64,000 nt of DNA from Eubacterium oxidoreducens. Lineage in GTDB: Bacteria; Bacillota; Clostridia; Lachnospirales; Lachnospiraceae. Positions 52,832 to 61,523 of this stretch are shown in pieces. Each line of letters starts with the position of its first letter. Position 1 is the first letter of the stretch. The notes beneath the pieces were generated by a model, which was given only the letters and a program-made list of their open reading frames with translations, did no database searches and was not told the DNA's origin. The stretch covers positions 1 through 64,000 of the forward strand of contig NZ_FMXR01000012.1 in the NCBI RefSeq assembly GCF_900104415.1, read 5' to 3'. The translations under genes and the position numbers were made by a program.

Positions 52832-52859
52832 CTTAACAAAATTCAAGGAGGAATATATT

Positions 52860-53678
52860 ATGGTAGTACAACACAACATGCAAGCGGCAAACACAAACAG
52901 ACAGTTAGGTATCACTACAGGGAACTTAGCAAAGTCTACAGAGAAATTATCATCTGGTTATAAGATTAACCGTGCAGGCGATGACGCAGCCGGCTTAACT
53001 ATTTCCGAAAAGATGAGAAGTCAGATCAGAGGTCTTGATAAGGCATCGACCAATGCTGAAGATGGAGTTTCTTTAGTACAGACAGCAGAAGGTGCATTAA
53101 ATGAAGCGCACTCTATCCTGCAGCGTATGAACGAACTTGCAACACAGGCAGCGAACGATACGAATACAACTTCTGATAGAACTGCTATCTCAGATGAAAT
53201 GCAGCAGCTTTCAACAGAGCTTACAAGAATTTCATCTACAACACAGTTCAACACAATGAATCTTCTTGATGGTAACTTCACTGGAAAGAACCTTCAGGTT
53301 GGATCACTTTGTGGACAGGCTATTTCTATCAGTATCACTGACATGTCAGCAACAGGTCTTGGTGTAGATACTGCTAACATTGCTGTTTCTACATTCGACG
53401 CAGCTGGTGCTACAATGTGTAACGTACAGAAAGCTATCTCACAGGTATCCGCACAAAGATCTAAGCTTGGTGCTATTCAGAACCGTCTCGAGCATACAAT
53501 TGCCAACCTCGATACAACATCTGAAAATACATCAGCAGCAGAATCTCGTCTCCGTGATACAGATATGGCTTCTGAAATGGTTACCTACAGCAAGAACAAC
53601 ATTCTGCAGCAGGCAGGACAGTCTATGCTGGCACAGGCTAACCAGTCTACACAGGGAGTGTTATCATTACTCGGATAA
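52860..53678 (+). CDS. Flagellin, copy 1
   Basis: A 272-residue short flagellin with only the conserved D0/D1 parts: N-terminal VVQHNMQAANTNRQLGITTG and KSTEKLSSGYKINRAGDDAA, and C-terminal ISQVSAQRSKLGAIQNRLEH and a final QANQSTQGVLSLLG. The variable outer domains are minimal. Regulation: sigma-28 promoter and CsrA-type leader. It is about 90 percent identical (by eye) to the second copy 270 bases downstream. Confidence 0.97.
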   Translation: MVVQHNMQAANTNRQLGITTGNLAKSTEKLSSGYKINRAGDDAAGLTISEKMRSQIRGLDKASTNAEDGVSLVQTAEGALNEAHSILQRMNELATQAANDTNTTSDRTAISDEMQQLSTELTRISSTTQFNTMNLLDGNFTGKNLQVGSLCGQAISISITDMSATGLGVDTANIAVSTFDAAGATMCNVQKAISQVSAQRSKLGAIQNRLEHTIANLDTTSENTSAAESRLRDTDMASEMVTYSKNNILQQAGQSMLAQANQSTQGVLSLLG

Positions 53679-53710
53679 TCCGCTGTATTATCATGAACGT
53701 TCAAAAGAAA

Positions 53711-53737
53711 GGCGTGGCCACCGGTCACGCCGCTTTT
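53711..53737 (+). terminator. Terminator after flagellin 1
   Basis: GGCGTGGCC (53711-53719) pairs, with one wobble, with GGTCACGCC (53723-53731) around a 3-base loop, followed by GCTTTTGG. The T tract is short. The stretch from 53738 to 53802 is a simple A/T-rich spacer. Confidence 0.65.
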
Positions 53738-53802
53738 GGTGTCTAAAATTAGAAAAAAATCAAAAAAAAAGTGGTTTTTTAAAAAAAATCGCTTTTTTTT
53801 GT

Positions 53803-53867
53803 TAAGGAATAAAAAGTCTCCTCCGAAATATAAGGTGCAAGGATGAAAAAGAGAAGATAAACATCCT
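53803..53867 (+). promoter_or_regulatory. Sigma-28-like promoter and leader hairpin of flagellin 2
   Basis: TAAG (53803-53806), 15 bases, TCCGAAAT (53822-53829) is a weaker sigma-28 match than for copy 1. AGGATG (53840-53845) pairs with CATCCT (53862-53867) at the expected 5' end. The Shine-Dalgarno context TTCAAGGAGGAA is the same as for copy 1, but the AGGA-loop hairpin is not conserved. Confidence 0.5.
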
Positions 53868-53951
53868 AACATTCGATCGAAAAGAAACACACATATATAA
53901 TCCGTGTAGAGGATAAGGTTAAGGAAAAGGTTATTCAAGGAGGAAACTATT

Positions 53952-54770
53952 ATGGTAGTACAACACAATATGCAGGCGGCAAATACAAACAGACAGTTAG
54001 GTATCACAACAGGTGCTCTTTCTAAATCAACAGAAAAATTATCATCTGGTTATAAGATTAATCGAGCAGCAGATGATGCAGCCGGCTTAACAATTTCTGA
54101 GAAGATGAGAAGTCAGATCAGAGGTCTTGATAAAGCATCTACCAATGCAGAGGACGGAATCTCATTAGTACAGACAGCAGAAGGTGCATTAAATGAAGCG
54201 CATTCCATTCTGCAGCGTATGAACGAACTTGCAACGCAGGCAGCAAACGATACAAATACAACTTCTGATAGAACTGCAATCTCGGAAGAAATGAACCAGC
54301 TTTCTACAGAGCTTTCAAGAATTTCTTCTACAACACAGTTCAATACAATGAATCTGTTAGATGGAACATTTACAGGTAAGAACCTTCAGGTTGGATCAAT
54401 CTGTGGACAGGCCATAACAATTAATATTACAAGTATGTCAGCAACAAGCCTTGGTGTAGATACTGCTAACATTGCTGTTTCTACATTCGACGCAGCTGGT
54501 GCTACAATGTGTAACGTACAAAAAGCTATCTCGCAGGTATCTGCACAAAGATCTAAGCTTGGTGCGATTCAGAACCGTCTTGAGCATACAATTGCAAACC
54601 TTGATACAACATCTGAAAATACATCAGCAGCAGAATCTCGTATCCGTGATACAGATATGGCAGCTGAAATGGTTACTTACAGCAAGAACAATATTTTGCA
54701 GCAGGCAGGACAGTCTATGCTGGCTCAGGCTAATCAGGCAACACAAGGAGTATTATCACTGCTTCAGTAA
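53952..54770 (+). CDS. Flagellin, copy 2
   Basis: A 272-residue flagellin nearly identical to copy 1 at both ends, with scattered differences such as SICGQAITINITSMSATSLG in the middle and QANQATQGVLSLLQ at the end. The stretch near 54461-54515, coding for GVDTANIAVSTFDAAGATMC, is identical at DNA level to copy 1 over many bases, suggesting recent duplication or gene conversion. A terminator follows at 54790. Confidence 0.97.
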   Translation: MVVQHNMQAANTNRQLGITTGALSKSTEKLSSGYKINRAADDAAGLTISEKMRSQIRGLDKASTNAEDGISLVQTAEGALNEAHSILQRMNELATQAANDTNTTSDRTAISEEMNQLSTELSRISSTTQFNTMNLLDGTFTGKNLQVGSICGQAITINITSMSATSLGVDTANIAVSTFDAAGATMCNVQKAISQVSAQRSKLGAIQNRLEHTIANLDTTSENTSAAESRIRDTDMAAEMVTYSKNNILQQAGQSMLAQANQATQGVLSLLQ

Positions 54771-54789
54771 TCAAAGACTTAAAATGAAT

Positions 54790-54836
54790 AACAAGCACGC
54801 CGGCCATTTAACCGGGGTGCTTGTTTTGTGTAATAG
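54790..54836 (+). terminator. Terminator after flagellin 2
   Basis: AACAAGCAC and CCGG (54790-54804) pair with CCGG and GTGCTTGTT (54822-54834), with small bulges, followed by TTG and T residues. Confidence 0.8.
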
Positions 54837-54869
54837 CGATATTAATTCTTATTATGGGGGATTTCGTAT

Positions 54870-56897
54870 ATGGCAGATAATAGAATTGAATTGTTGGATC
54901 ATAAAGTACAGCATATTATCACTTGTTTATATCAAAATAAGGTGGAAGAAATCTATGAAAGTATTCCGGGAATGCTTCAGGAATTACAGGAGTTATTTAA
55001 TGAGTTAATACAAAAGGGGATTATTACGGATCCGTCACAACAAGAATATTTGGTATCCGTGCTAAAAAAATTAATATATTGTTATCAAAATACAGATATC
55101 CTGTCATTGGCAGACATATTAAGAGCCGATGTGTGTACGTTAATAGGTGCGCACAATGCGATAGAAGAGCAAGAATATACCTTGTGTGATTTAGAAGCGG
55201 ATGCTGTACATAGAGTGCGTGTCTCACCGGCATATCCGGCGTATGCGGCAAAGACGCTTGCACAAAGGTATGCCAACCTGAAAGATTATTCGGTTTTGTT
55301 CATCTATGGACTAGGAGATGGACGTGCGATCAAAGAATTAATAGCACAAAATAATACGACTGTTTCTTTTGTACTGTTGCTGGCGGATGAAAAGGATGTA
55401 GCATTTTATGAACAAGCAGATGAGCTTCGCGCTTTTTGTGATGAGCATAAAGTGAAAGTTTTGAATGTGGCAAAAGCGATGCAAGAGACGCTTAGTATGG
55501 TGCGCTATATGTTTACTTATCAGCAAAAGGAACTTGTTGAGTTTTGTATTATGCCAAACTATGATGCGACCTATCCGAAAGAATGCAGCGCAATGATTGA
55601 TCTTGTCATCTATTATATGGGGCTTTTGTATATGGAAGATGCGACAATGGCTTGTTTTGGTGATCTGATTATGACCAATACACTTCGCAATATTCCACGT
55701 ATGCTTAAGGAATATAATCATTTAACTCTTGTTCAAAGAGTGCGCCGGGAAGATGTGGAGCATATTCCGGCAATTTTAGTTTCGGCCGGACCTTCGCTGG
55801 ATAAGAATATCAGACAGTTAAAAGACTTAGAAGATAAAGCTTTTATTGTAGCGGTGGACTCGGCGCTAAAAGCGCTTGTAAGAGAAGGTATTCAATTTCA
55901 TATCGGTATATCTTCAGATCCAAGAAAAGAGTTTTCGGTATTTGCGGATGAGAGAATGAATCATTATCCGATGATGTTGACACCGTATGCCAGACCGGAA
56001 TTTATCGATGTGTTGACAGGTAAGATTTTTTTCCAGGGTGGTATCGGGCTTGATTATATTAATGATATTGTCGTACAAGAGACACATAAAACCTATCGGG
56101 ATCTGCAGACCGGAGGTTCGGTTGCGACAGATGCGTTCTCGTTGATTCGGGAGTGCGGTTTTAAGAACATTATATTGATGGGACAAGATCTTGCATTCAC
56201 AGGTGGTCGCGGCCATGTAAGCGGATTTGAGGATAGCGAGAAGGCGAATATAGAGCATAAGAATTCCAGAGTGATTTCCATTGTGGAAGGCAATGATGGA
56301 CAGGATATTGAGACGGATGTGCAGATGGATTCCTATCGCCAGTGGTTCGAAAAGGAAGTGCTTATTGCGCATGAGGAAGATGTCCGCGTCATTAATGCAA
56401 CCGAGGGTGGAGCCAAGATTCACGGAACGGAAATTATGACACTGAAAGAAGCAGCAGGGGAGCTTTGCACAAGGCAAATCGATTTTAAAGCAATTATCGA
56501 GGATACGGAAAGTGCGTTTACACAAGAGGAAAGCGAGAAGATACTTGCACGTATCAAAAAGATACCGGATGAAATCGATGCATTCCAAAAGGATTTGGAT
56601 CGTGCCATCGAAGACTATAACGAGCTGATTCATCTAGAAGAGAGCAAGGCCAGGGAACTTCCGCAGTATGGTGAAGTTGTCAAAAGAATCGAGAAATGGA
56701 ATAAAATGGAAAAAGAGTATCGATTAATGACTATGATCCGAATGTATAGCGCCCAGGATGAAGGAGAACTTGGCGATAACATCTATACGGAGGATTTGAC
56801 CGTAATAGAGATTGCAAATGAAGCAAAGGAATTAATTGCCTGCTATAAAAAAGGCGCAGAACGTTTGTCTGATCATATAAAATCCATTTACAGCTGA
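54870..56897 (+). CDS. Motility accessory factor (Maf) glycosyltransferase
   Basis: A 675-residue protein of the Maf/MAF_flag10 family (DUF115 core), thought to transfer nonulosonic acids to flagellin Ser/Thr. The core includes PAILVSAGPSLDKNIRQLKD, FIVAVDSALKALVREGI, GISSDPRKEF, the GGSVATDAFSL loop, ILMGQDLAFTGGRGHVSGF and AIEGGAKIHGTEIM-like NATEGGAKIHGTEIM. Its location after the flagellins and before NeuA/NeuB genes supports flagellin glycosylation. GGGGGATTTCGTAT precedes the start. The 3' end overlaps the convergent glycosyltransferase gene by 10 bases. Confidence 0.9.
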   Translation: MADNRIELLDHKVQHIITCLYQNKVEEIYESIPGMLQELQELFNELIQKGIITDPSQQEYLVSVLKKLIYCYQNTDILSLADILRADVCTLIGAHNAIEEQEYTLCDLEADAVHRVRVSPAYPAYAAKTLAQRYANLKDYSVLFIYGLGDGRAIKELIAQNNTTVSFVLLLADEKDVAFYEQADELRAFCDEHKVKVLNVAKAMQETLSMVRYMFTYQQKELVEFCIMPNYDATYPKECSAMIDLVIYYMGLLYMEDATMACFGDLIMTNTLRNIPRMLKEYNHLTLVQRVRREDVEHIPAILVSAGPSLDKNIRQLKDLEDKAFIVAVDSALKALVREGIQFHIGISSDPRKEFSVFADERMNHYPMMLTPYARPEFIDVLTGKIFFQGGIGLDYINDIVVQETHKTYRDLQTGGSVATDAFSLIRECGFKNIILMGQDLAFTGGRGHVSGFEDSEKANIEHKNSRVISIVEGNDGQDIETDVQMDSYRQWFEKEVLIAHEEDVRVINATEGGAKIHGTEIMTLKEAAGELCTRQIDFKAIIEDTESAFTQEESEKILARIKKIPDEIDAFQKDLDRAIEDYNELIHLEESKARELPQYGEVVKRIEKWNKMEKEYRLMTMIRMYSAQDEGELGDNIYTEDLTVIEIANEAKELIACYKKGAERLSDHIKSIYS

Positions 56898-58060
56898 AAT
56901 GCCATCTCAAGCATTTGTGTAACACGAAGTTCATAGGTATGAAATTTGCAGACTTTGTCATAGGCAGCGTCTGCAATTTCTTTGCGCTTTTTGTCATGAT
57001 CGAGATAATAACCGATAAGATCGATTGCGTGCTCGATAGATTCATACATCACAATATCCTCTTCGTTTGTAAAAAACTCCGGAATTTCCGATTGGTAGTT
57101 GCTAATCATAAAGCCATGGCAGCCTAAAATATCCCAGATGCGAAGCGGCAGACCGGTTCGGATTGGCTTGGCGGTTATATTAAGATTGATTTTGCTCCCG
57201 ACGAAGACGAGCGGCATTTCGGTAAGTGTTTTTACGCGTCCTTTGCTCTTAAAATTATATGGCGTGGTATCCGAGCCGGTGTAAAGTGTCAGTTTGTAGT
57301 GATCTTCAATGGCGCTAAATAAATCAATGCGTTCATAGGTCGCAACTGCAGTTGCAAGATAGAGCTGCGCAACGCATGCGCGGTCATTTGCACGTGTTTT
57401 TTCCGGAAATGTATAAAAACCGGGTAAATGTTTTTTGAACTGGGAAACCAGTTCGTCTGTGAGAAGATCTTCGAGAAAAAAAGCACCGTAGACACGTTCT
57501 TGGGCGCGAATCATACCTTCAAAATATCCTTTTAGATAGTCCGGGCCCACAAAGCGGCTGTAAGGATTTTTTTCTGTATATAAAGACCCCACAAAAGAAA
57601 CATCGCATGCGAACTTTTGCTGCTCGTGAAAAGTGGCATTGTGAATGGCCTCTTTCCATCGTCTGATATTGGTGGCAAGAGGCAGATAGAAGATACCGGA
57701 TGGATTGTAGGGAGAAAATTCCTCGTAAAGAGCGTAATCAAATAAGAAGATACGATTTACAGAGTTTTGAATCATATCCGAATATAATTCCATAACAGGG
57801 CTGTCTACAATCCAGCACAAATAAGGAATCTTATAAATCTCAAGAACTGCGGATAAGGTTGGAAAGAAGTTGATCGTAAAGACGAAGGCATAGTCTTTTT
57901 GTTCGAGTGCATTTTGAAGCAGTTTTAACTGATCGTTTGGTTTGAGATTTTTTTTCGTGATTTCCGCATCTATGGTATCTACGTGAAAACCAAGTATTTC
58001 AAAGGTTTCCATAAGATCCGGTTCGCAGATACTGCCATATCGATAAACTAATACATTCAT
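56888..58060 (-). CDS. CgeB-like glycosyltransferase, copy A
   Basis: A 390-residue protein with an N-terminal DUF3880-like half (VLVYRYGSICEPDLMETFEI) and a C-terminal Glyco_trans_1_2 (GT-B) half with KINLNITAKPIRTGLPLRIW and DILGCHGFMISNYQSEIPEF, where the GxPLRxxDxxGxxGF signature is clear. Substrate unknown. It probably adds sugars to a flagellar or surface glycan. It is downstream of copy B with a 4-base overlap, so both are translated together. Confidence 0.85.
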   Translation of the reverse strand: MNVLVYRYGSICEPDLMETFEILGFHVDTIDAEITKKNLKPNDQLKLLQNALEQKDYAFVFTINFFPTLSAVLEIYKIPYLCWIVDSPVMELYSDMIQNSVNRIFLFDYALYEEFSPYNPSGIFYLPLATNIRRWKEAIHNATFHEQQKFACDVSFVGSLYTEKNPYSRFVGPDYLKGYFEGMIRAQERVYGAFFLEDLLTDELVSQFKKHLPGFYTFPEKTRANDRACVAQLYLATAVATYERIDLFSAIEDHYKLTLYTGSDTTPYNFKSKGRVKTLTEMPLVFVGSKINLNITAKPIRTGLPLRIWDILGCHGFMISNYQSEIPEFFTNEEDIVMYESIEHAIDLIGYYLDHDKKRKEIADAAYDKVCKFHTYELRVTQMLEMAFQL

Positions 58061-59229
58061 GATAATTCTCCCTTTACAACTTCTAGCATTAATTGCGCAC
58101 GGTGCAGATAAGTATGATCTGCTTTGATGCGTGCAAGTCCATTTGCGGCAATTTCTTTTCTTTCTTTTTCGTGTGACAGGTAGTAGTCCGTCTTGGAAAG
58201 TAAATCCTGTAAATTCTCGTAATAAACAAAATCTTCTCCCGGTACAAAGTAATGTAACAAATCGCTTTGAAAGTTTGTAAGGAGAAAGCCGCCATTTCCC
58301 ATAATATCAAACACGCGAAGCGGAATACCGTTTATGATGCTTCTAAGAGAAATGTTTAAATTGATTTTAGAGCATTGAAAAACCAAAGGCATCTGGTTGT
58401 AGTATTCTACTTCTCCCGGGAAGGTGGCCTTGGGAATTGTTTTTGGGTCTGCTTTGGAAAATATCTTAAGAGAGTGATTTTCGCTAAGGGCAGTTAACAA
58501 CCGGATTCGCTCAATAGAAGTGATCTTACGATTCACAAAATAGTTAGCATAGATATAGGAGTCCGGCGCTGTATTATCTTGTTGTCTGGCATAGGGACTT
58601 TTTTTGCGAAACTGCTCAAGGATTGTGGCAGAAAGGCAATCTTCAACAAAATTCATGCCACTGACAAGCAGCTGCGCTTCCATAAGACTGTCAAGATAAC
58701 CTTTGGAAAAAGGTTCCATATCCGTGATGCGATCAAGGAGATTGTGCTCTTCGTTATACAAAGATCCGACAAAGGAGACATCACTGGTAAATACTTTTTT
58801 GGCCGCATCGCTAAGGCTTAGATGAAGTGTGCGTTTAGGATTGGCGCATAGCGGTAAATAATACACGGTCTTAATACCGATATCAGATAGGCGCTGATAC
58901 ATTGCGCTGTCGAATAAAAAGACGTAGTTATGTGGCTCAATGATGGTACAAGAAAATAACGTCAGCAACGGGCTGTCGTATACAAATGAGACATATTTTA
59001 ATCCAGCGCGCTTAGCAGCTCTTGATAATACAGGAAAATAATTAAAGGAAAAGACAAAGTCGTAGCCTGCTCCAAAGGCAAAATCGGCAAAGTCTTTTTC
59101 TAATTCTTCGCTGACAGGCTCATGAATATCATTATGAATATAGAGCGTCGTCTCAATACCAAGTGATTCAAAGGCCTCTAGCATATCAAGTTTTCCAAAT
59201 GCTGGTCGATCTAGCACAATTACTTTCAT
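58057..59229 (-). CDS. CgeB-like glycosyltransferase, copy B
   Basis: A 390-residue paralogue of copy A with the same layout: VIVLDRPAFGKLDMLEAFES at the N-terminus, YVSFVYDSPLLTL, DVSFVGSLYNEEH and C-terminal KINLNISLRSIINGIPLRVF followed by DIMGNGGFLLTNFQSDL. The first base positions overlap the neuA-type gene by 4 bases, so neuB, neuA and the two transferases form one minus-strand operon. Confidence 0.85.
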   Translation of the reverse strand: MKVIVLDRPAFGKLDMLEAFESLGIETTLYIHNDIHEPVSEELEKDFADFAFGAGYDFVFSFNYFPVLSRAAKRAGLKYVSFVYDSPLLTLFSCTIIEPHNYVFLFDSAMYQRLSDIGIKTVYYLPLCANPKRTLHLSLSDAAKKVFTSDVSFVGSLYNEEHNLLDRITDMEPFSKGYLDSLMEAQLLVSGMNFVEDCLSATILEQFRKKSPYARQQDNTAPDSYIYANYFVNRKITSIERIRLLTALSENHSLKIFSKADPKTIPKATFPGEVEYYNQMPLVFQCSKINLNISLRSIINGIPLRVFDIMGNGGFLLTNFQSDLLHYFVPGEDFVYYENLQDLLSKTDYYLSHEKERKEIAANGLARIKADHTYLHRAQLMLEVVKGELS

Positions 59230-60389
59230 AGAATCCCCTTTGCTTTTGCTATCTGATCGGTAACTTCGCGGATTGCTCCGTTTCCGCCGGCTGCTGTGGT
59301 CACATAATCGGCGACAGCCTTTACTTCCTCACGTCCATTAGGAACAGAGCAGCCATATCCGACAGCCTGAATGACCGGGATATCCGGAAGGTCATCTCCG
59401 ACATAAGCGACTTCAGATAAAGAAATTCCAAGTTCGTCGCAGATTTGCTTGACGATTGGCAATTTGTCATCGGCACCCATTTTAAGATAATGAAGTTTCA
59501 GCTTTTGGGCACGTGTTTTCAAAAGATTGCGGGTTTCGCCGGTGACAATTCCGACTTTTACGCCGTGCTCTCTTAAGATGGCAATACCTTTACCGTCAAG
59601 CGCCTGAAAACGCTTGAGTTCATCGCCATTTTCGGTCAGATACATGCCGCCATCGGTCAGGCAGCCATCGCAGTCAGTTAAAAACAGTTTAATTTTGGAA
59701 AGATCGCAAGGTGCAGCGGTAATTCCTTTTTTCCGCATTAGTGCTTCGATGATGACCCAGTCAGAAGGCTCATCAATTTCAAAAAAAGATTCCTCGCTCA
59801 TCTCACAGATCTTCATGCGGCCGGATACCCGGTTTTTTGTGCGAAGAAGATCTTCCTTGCGAGTAATATAAAATGCACCGTTTTCCGTATAAGAGCCGTC
59901 AAAATCCTGACGGCGAGGACGATGATAGACATCGTAGTTCATTGGCGAAGCGAACCCTTTCGAATCGGCTTCCCAGTAGAAGCGTTTTTGCAGGACGGCG
60001 GATAAAACGCTGTCACAGCCATCGCTTTCAAAAAGTTTCATACCGCGGGTTAAATCATCTGCCGTAAGAAGCGGCGAGGTTGCCTGAATTAAGACAATAT
60101 TATCAAAGTCATATTGCGAAGCAAATTCAAGCATAGCCGATTCTGTAGATGCGGTATCTGATGCCGACTCGGCGCTTCGGCCGATTACAACGGCCTTGGG
60201 AAAATGAAAATGTTCCACGGTTTCTTTGATCTTATCAGAGTCTGTTGCGATATAAACCTTATCAATGGCACTGCATTCGCAGGCCGCCTTAACCGTCCAA
60301 TAGACAAGCGGCTTTCCAAGGATGGGTTTGATATTTTTAAGTGGTATGGATTTGCTGCCCCCGCGGACAGGAATAAATGCTACAGTCAT
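59226..60389 (-). CDS. CMP-nonulosonate cytidylyltransferase fused to a HAD phosphatase
   Basis: A 387-residue two-domain enzyme. Residues 1-225 are a NeuA-type transferase: AFIPVRGGSKSIPLKNIKPI, VYIATDSD, and VLIQATSPLLTADDL. Residues about 228-387 are a KdsC/HAD type C0 phosphatase with FLTDCDGCLTDGGMY, the GIVTGE loop and YVGDDLPDI. The order would activate a sialic-acid-like sugar with CMP and dephosphorylate its 9-phosphate precursor. Known fusions of this type occur in other bacteria and in animal CMAS. Confidence 0.9.
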   Translation of the reverse strand: MTVAFIPVRGGSKSIPLKNIKPILGKPLVYWTVKAACECSAIDKVYIATDSDKIKETVEHFHFPKAVVIGRSAESASDTASTESAMLEFASQYDFDNIVLIQATSPLLTADDLTRGMKLFESDGCDSVLSAVLQKRFYWEADSKGFASPMNYDVYHRPRRQDFDGSYTENGAFYITRKEDLLRTKNRVSGRMKICEMSEESFFEIDEPSDWVIIEALMRKKGITAAPCDLSKIKLFLTDCDGCLTDGGMYLTENGDELKRFQALDGKGIAILREHGVKVGIVTGETRNLLKTRAQKLKLHYLKMGADDKLPIVKQICDELGISLSEVAYVGDDLPDIPVIQAVGYGCSVPNGREEVKAVADYVTTAAGGNGAIREVTDQIAKAKGIL

Positions 60390-60402
60390 GTGAGTGTCCT
60401 TC

Positions 60403-61272
60403 CTAGTGTTTGCGATATTTTAATTTGTCACGTTGTACCTGTTCGATTGGCAGAATCTCTTGATTTTTAAAGGTTAAAGCTTCGTACACGCTTGTAAGTT
60501 CTTCTTTTAAGCGTTTCATATCGCCGGGTTCAAGGGAAGCTGCGTGATCGGTACCTTTCCAGGTACGGTCTAAGGTGTAATGTCTTTCTATGATGTTAGC
60601 ACCGAGCGTATATGCAGCAATGTCAACTGCGGTATTGATGTGATGTCCGGAAAAACCGATAGCCTTTACGCGGTCTTCATAAGAGGCACGCATGCGGTTG
60701 ATTTCGAGCAGACATACGTCCTTATAAGGAACCGGATAACCGGAAGTACAGTTGAATAAGACAAGATCTTTGGCACGTTTTTTTTCTTCAAAGAAGGAGA
60801 CGATTTTTTCTTCTTCTTCGTGTGTTGTCATACCAAAAGAAAGTTGAATCTCGCCTTCGTAGTTGTCGCATAAGTAGCCAAGCATTTCAAAATGTGTATT
60901 GCAGGCAGAAGGAATCTTGATAAATTTCGGATTCAACTGTGCGATTTCTTTTGCCGAGGTCAGATCCCACACAGAGGTTGAATAGGTGATGCCATATTCT
61001 TCGCACCAGGTTTTGAGTTGTCTGTGCTGGTCTTTGGTAAGTTCCAAAAACTCACGATGCGCGCCATAAGTATCGCCGTAGGAATTGGCTGGATTTGGGT
61101 GCGGCGCATTGTATTGCTCCTTTGTTAGTAATTCTTTAGGACATCTTTTTTGAAATTTAATCGCATCGGCATGACAGGTTTTTGCAGCAATCTCAATGAG
61201 CTGTCTTGCAATCTCCATGTCGCCTTTATGATTGCAACCTGCTTCCGCAATCAGATAAGGTTTTTGATACAT
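60403..61272 (-). CDS. neuB: N-acylneuraminate synthase NeuB, lacking the SAF domain
   Basis: A 289-residue NeuB-type aldolase that condenses PEP with a hexosamine to a nonulosonic acid. Seen are YLIAEAGCNHKGDMEIARQL, DAIKFQKR, WCEEYGITYSTSVWDLTSAK, KIPSACNTHFEMLGY, NCTSGYPVPYKDVCL and GFSGHH. The usual C-terminal antifreeze-like SAF domain (about 60 residues) is absent: the protein ends soon after AASLEPGDMKRL. ATG 61272 has GGAG about 8 bases upstream; the longer start at 61314 has none. Confidence 0.88.
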   Translation of the reverse strand: MYQKPYLIAEAGCNHKGDMEIARQLIEIAAKTCHADAIKFQKRCPKELLTKEQYNAPHPNPANSYGDTYGAHREFLELTKDQHRQLKTWCEEYGITYSTSVWDLTSAKEIAQLNPKFIKIPSACNTHFEMLGYLCDNYEGEIQLSFGMTTHEEEEKIVSFFEEKKRAKDLVLFNCTSGYPVPYKDVCLLEINRMRASYEDRVKAIGFSGHHINTAVDIAAYTLGANIIERHYTLDRTWKGTDHAASLEPGDMKRLKEELTSVYEALTFKNQEILPIEQVQRDKLKYRKH

Positions 61273-61396
61273 CTCATACACTCCGTTTCTTATAAAAATA
61301 CTATATAAATCCATTATACAAGATTTATCGGAGAAGAAGGAAAGAAAATTAGGAAAAACTAGTGTGAAAAGTAGGAAAAAGGTATAATAAAGGTAA

Positions 61397-61516
61397 ATGA
61401 AGAATTTGCTTTCAAATGACGATATATGTAGTAACGTTGTAAGTGATGATGAGGGAATATTGCCAAGTTATTTGGATACCGGCTCATTAAAAGAGACAAT
61501 ATTGATAGCGGAGTAA
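61397..61516 (+). CDS. Possible 39-residue peptide before glycosyltransferase C
   Basis: An open frame of 39 codons (MKNLLSNDDICSNVV at the start, LKETILIAE at the end) begins 9 bases after TATAAT (61383-61388) and ends 7 bases before the next gene. AAAGG is close before the ATG. It could be a translated leader or a chance frame; I recognise no family. Confidence 0.3.
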   Translation: MKNLLSNDDICSNVVSDDEGILPSYLDTGSLKETILIAE

Positions 61517-61523
61517 GAAAATT

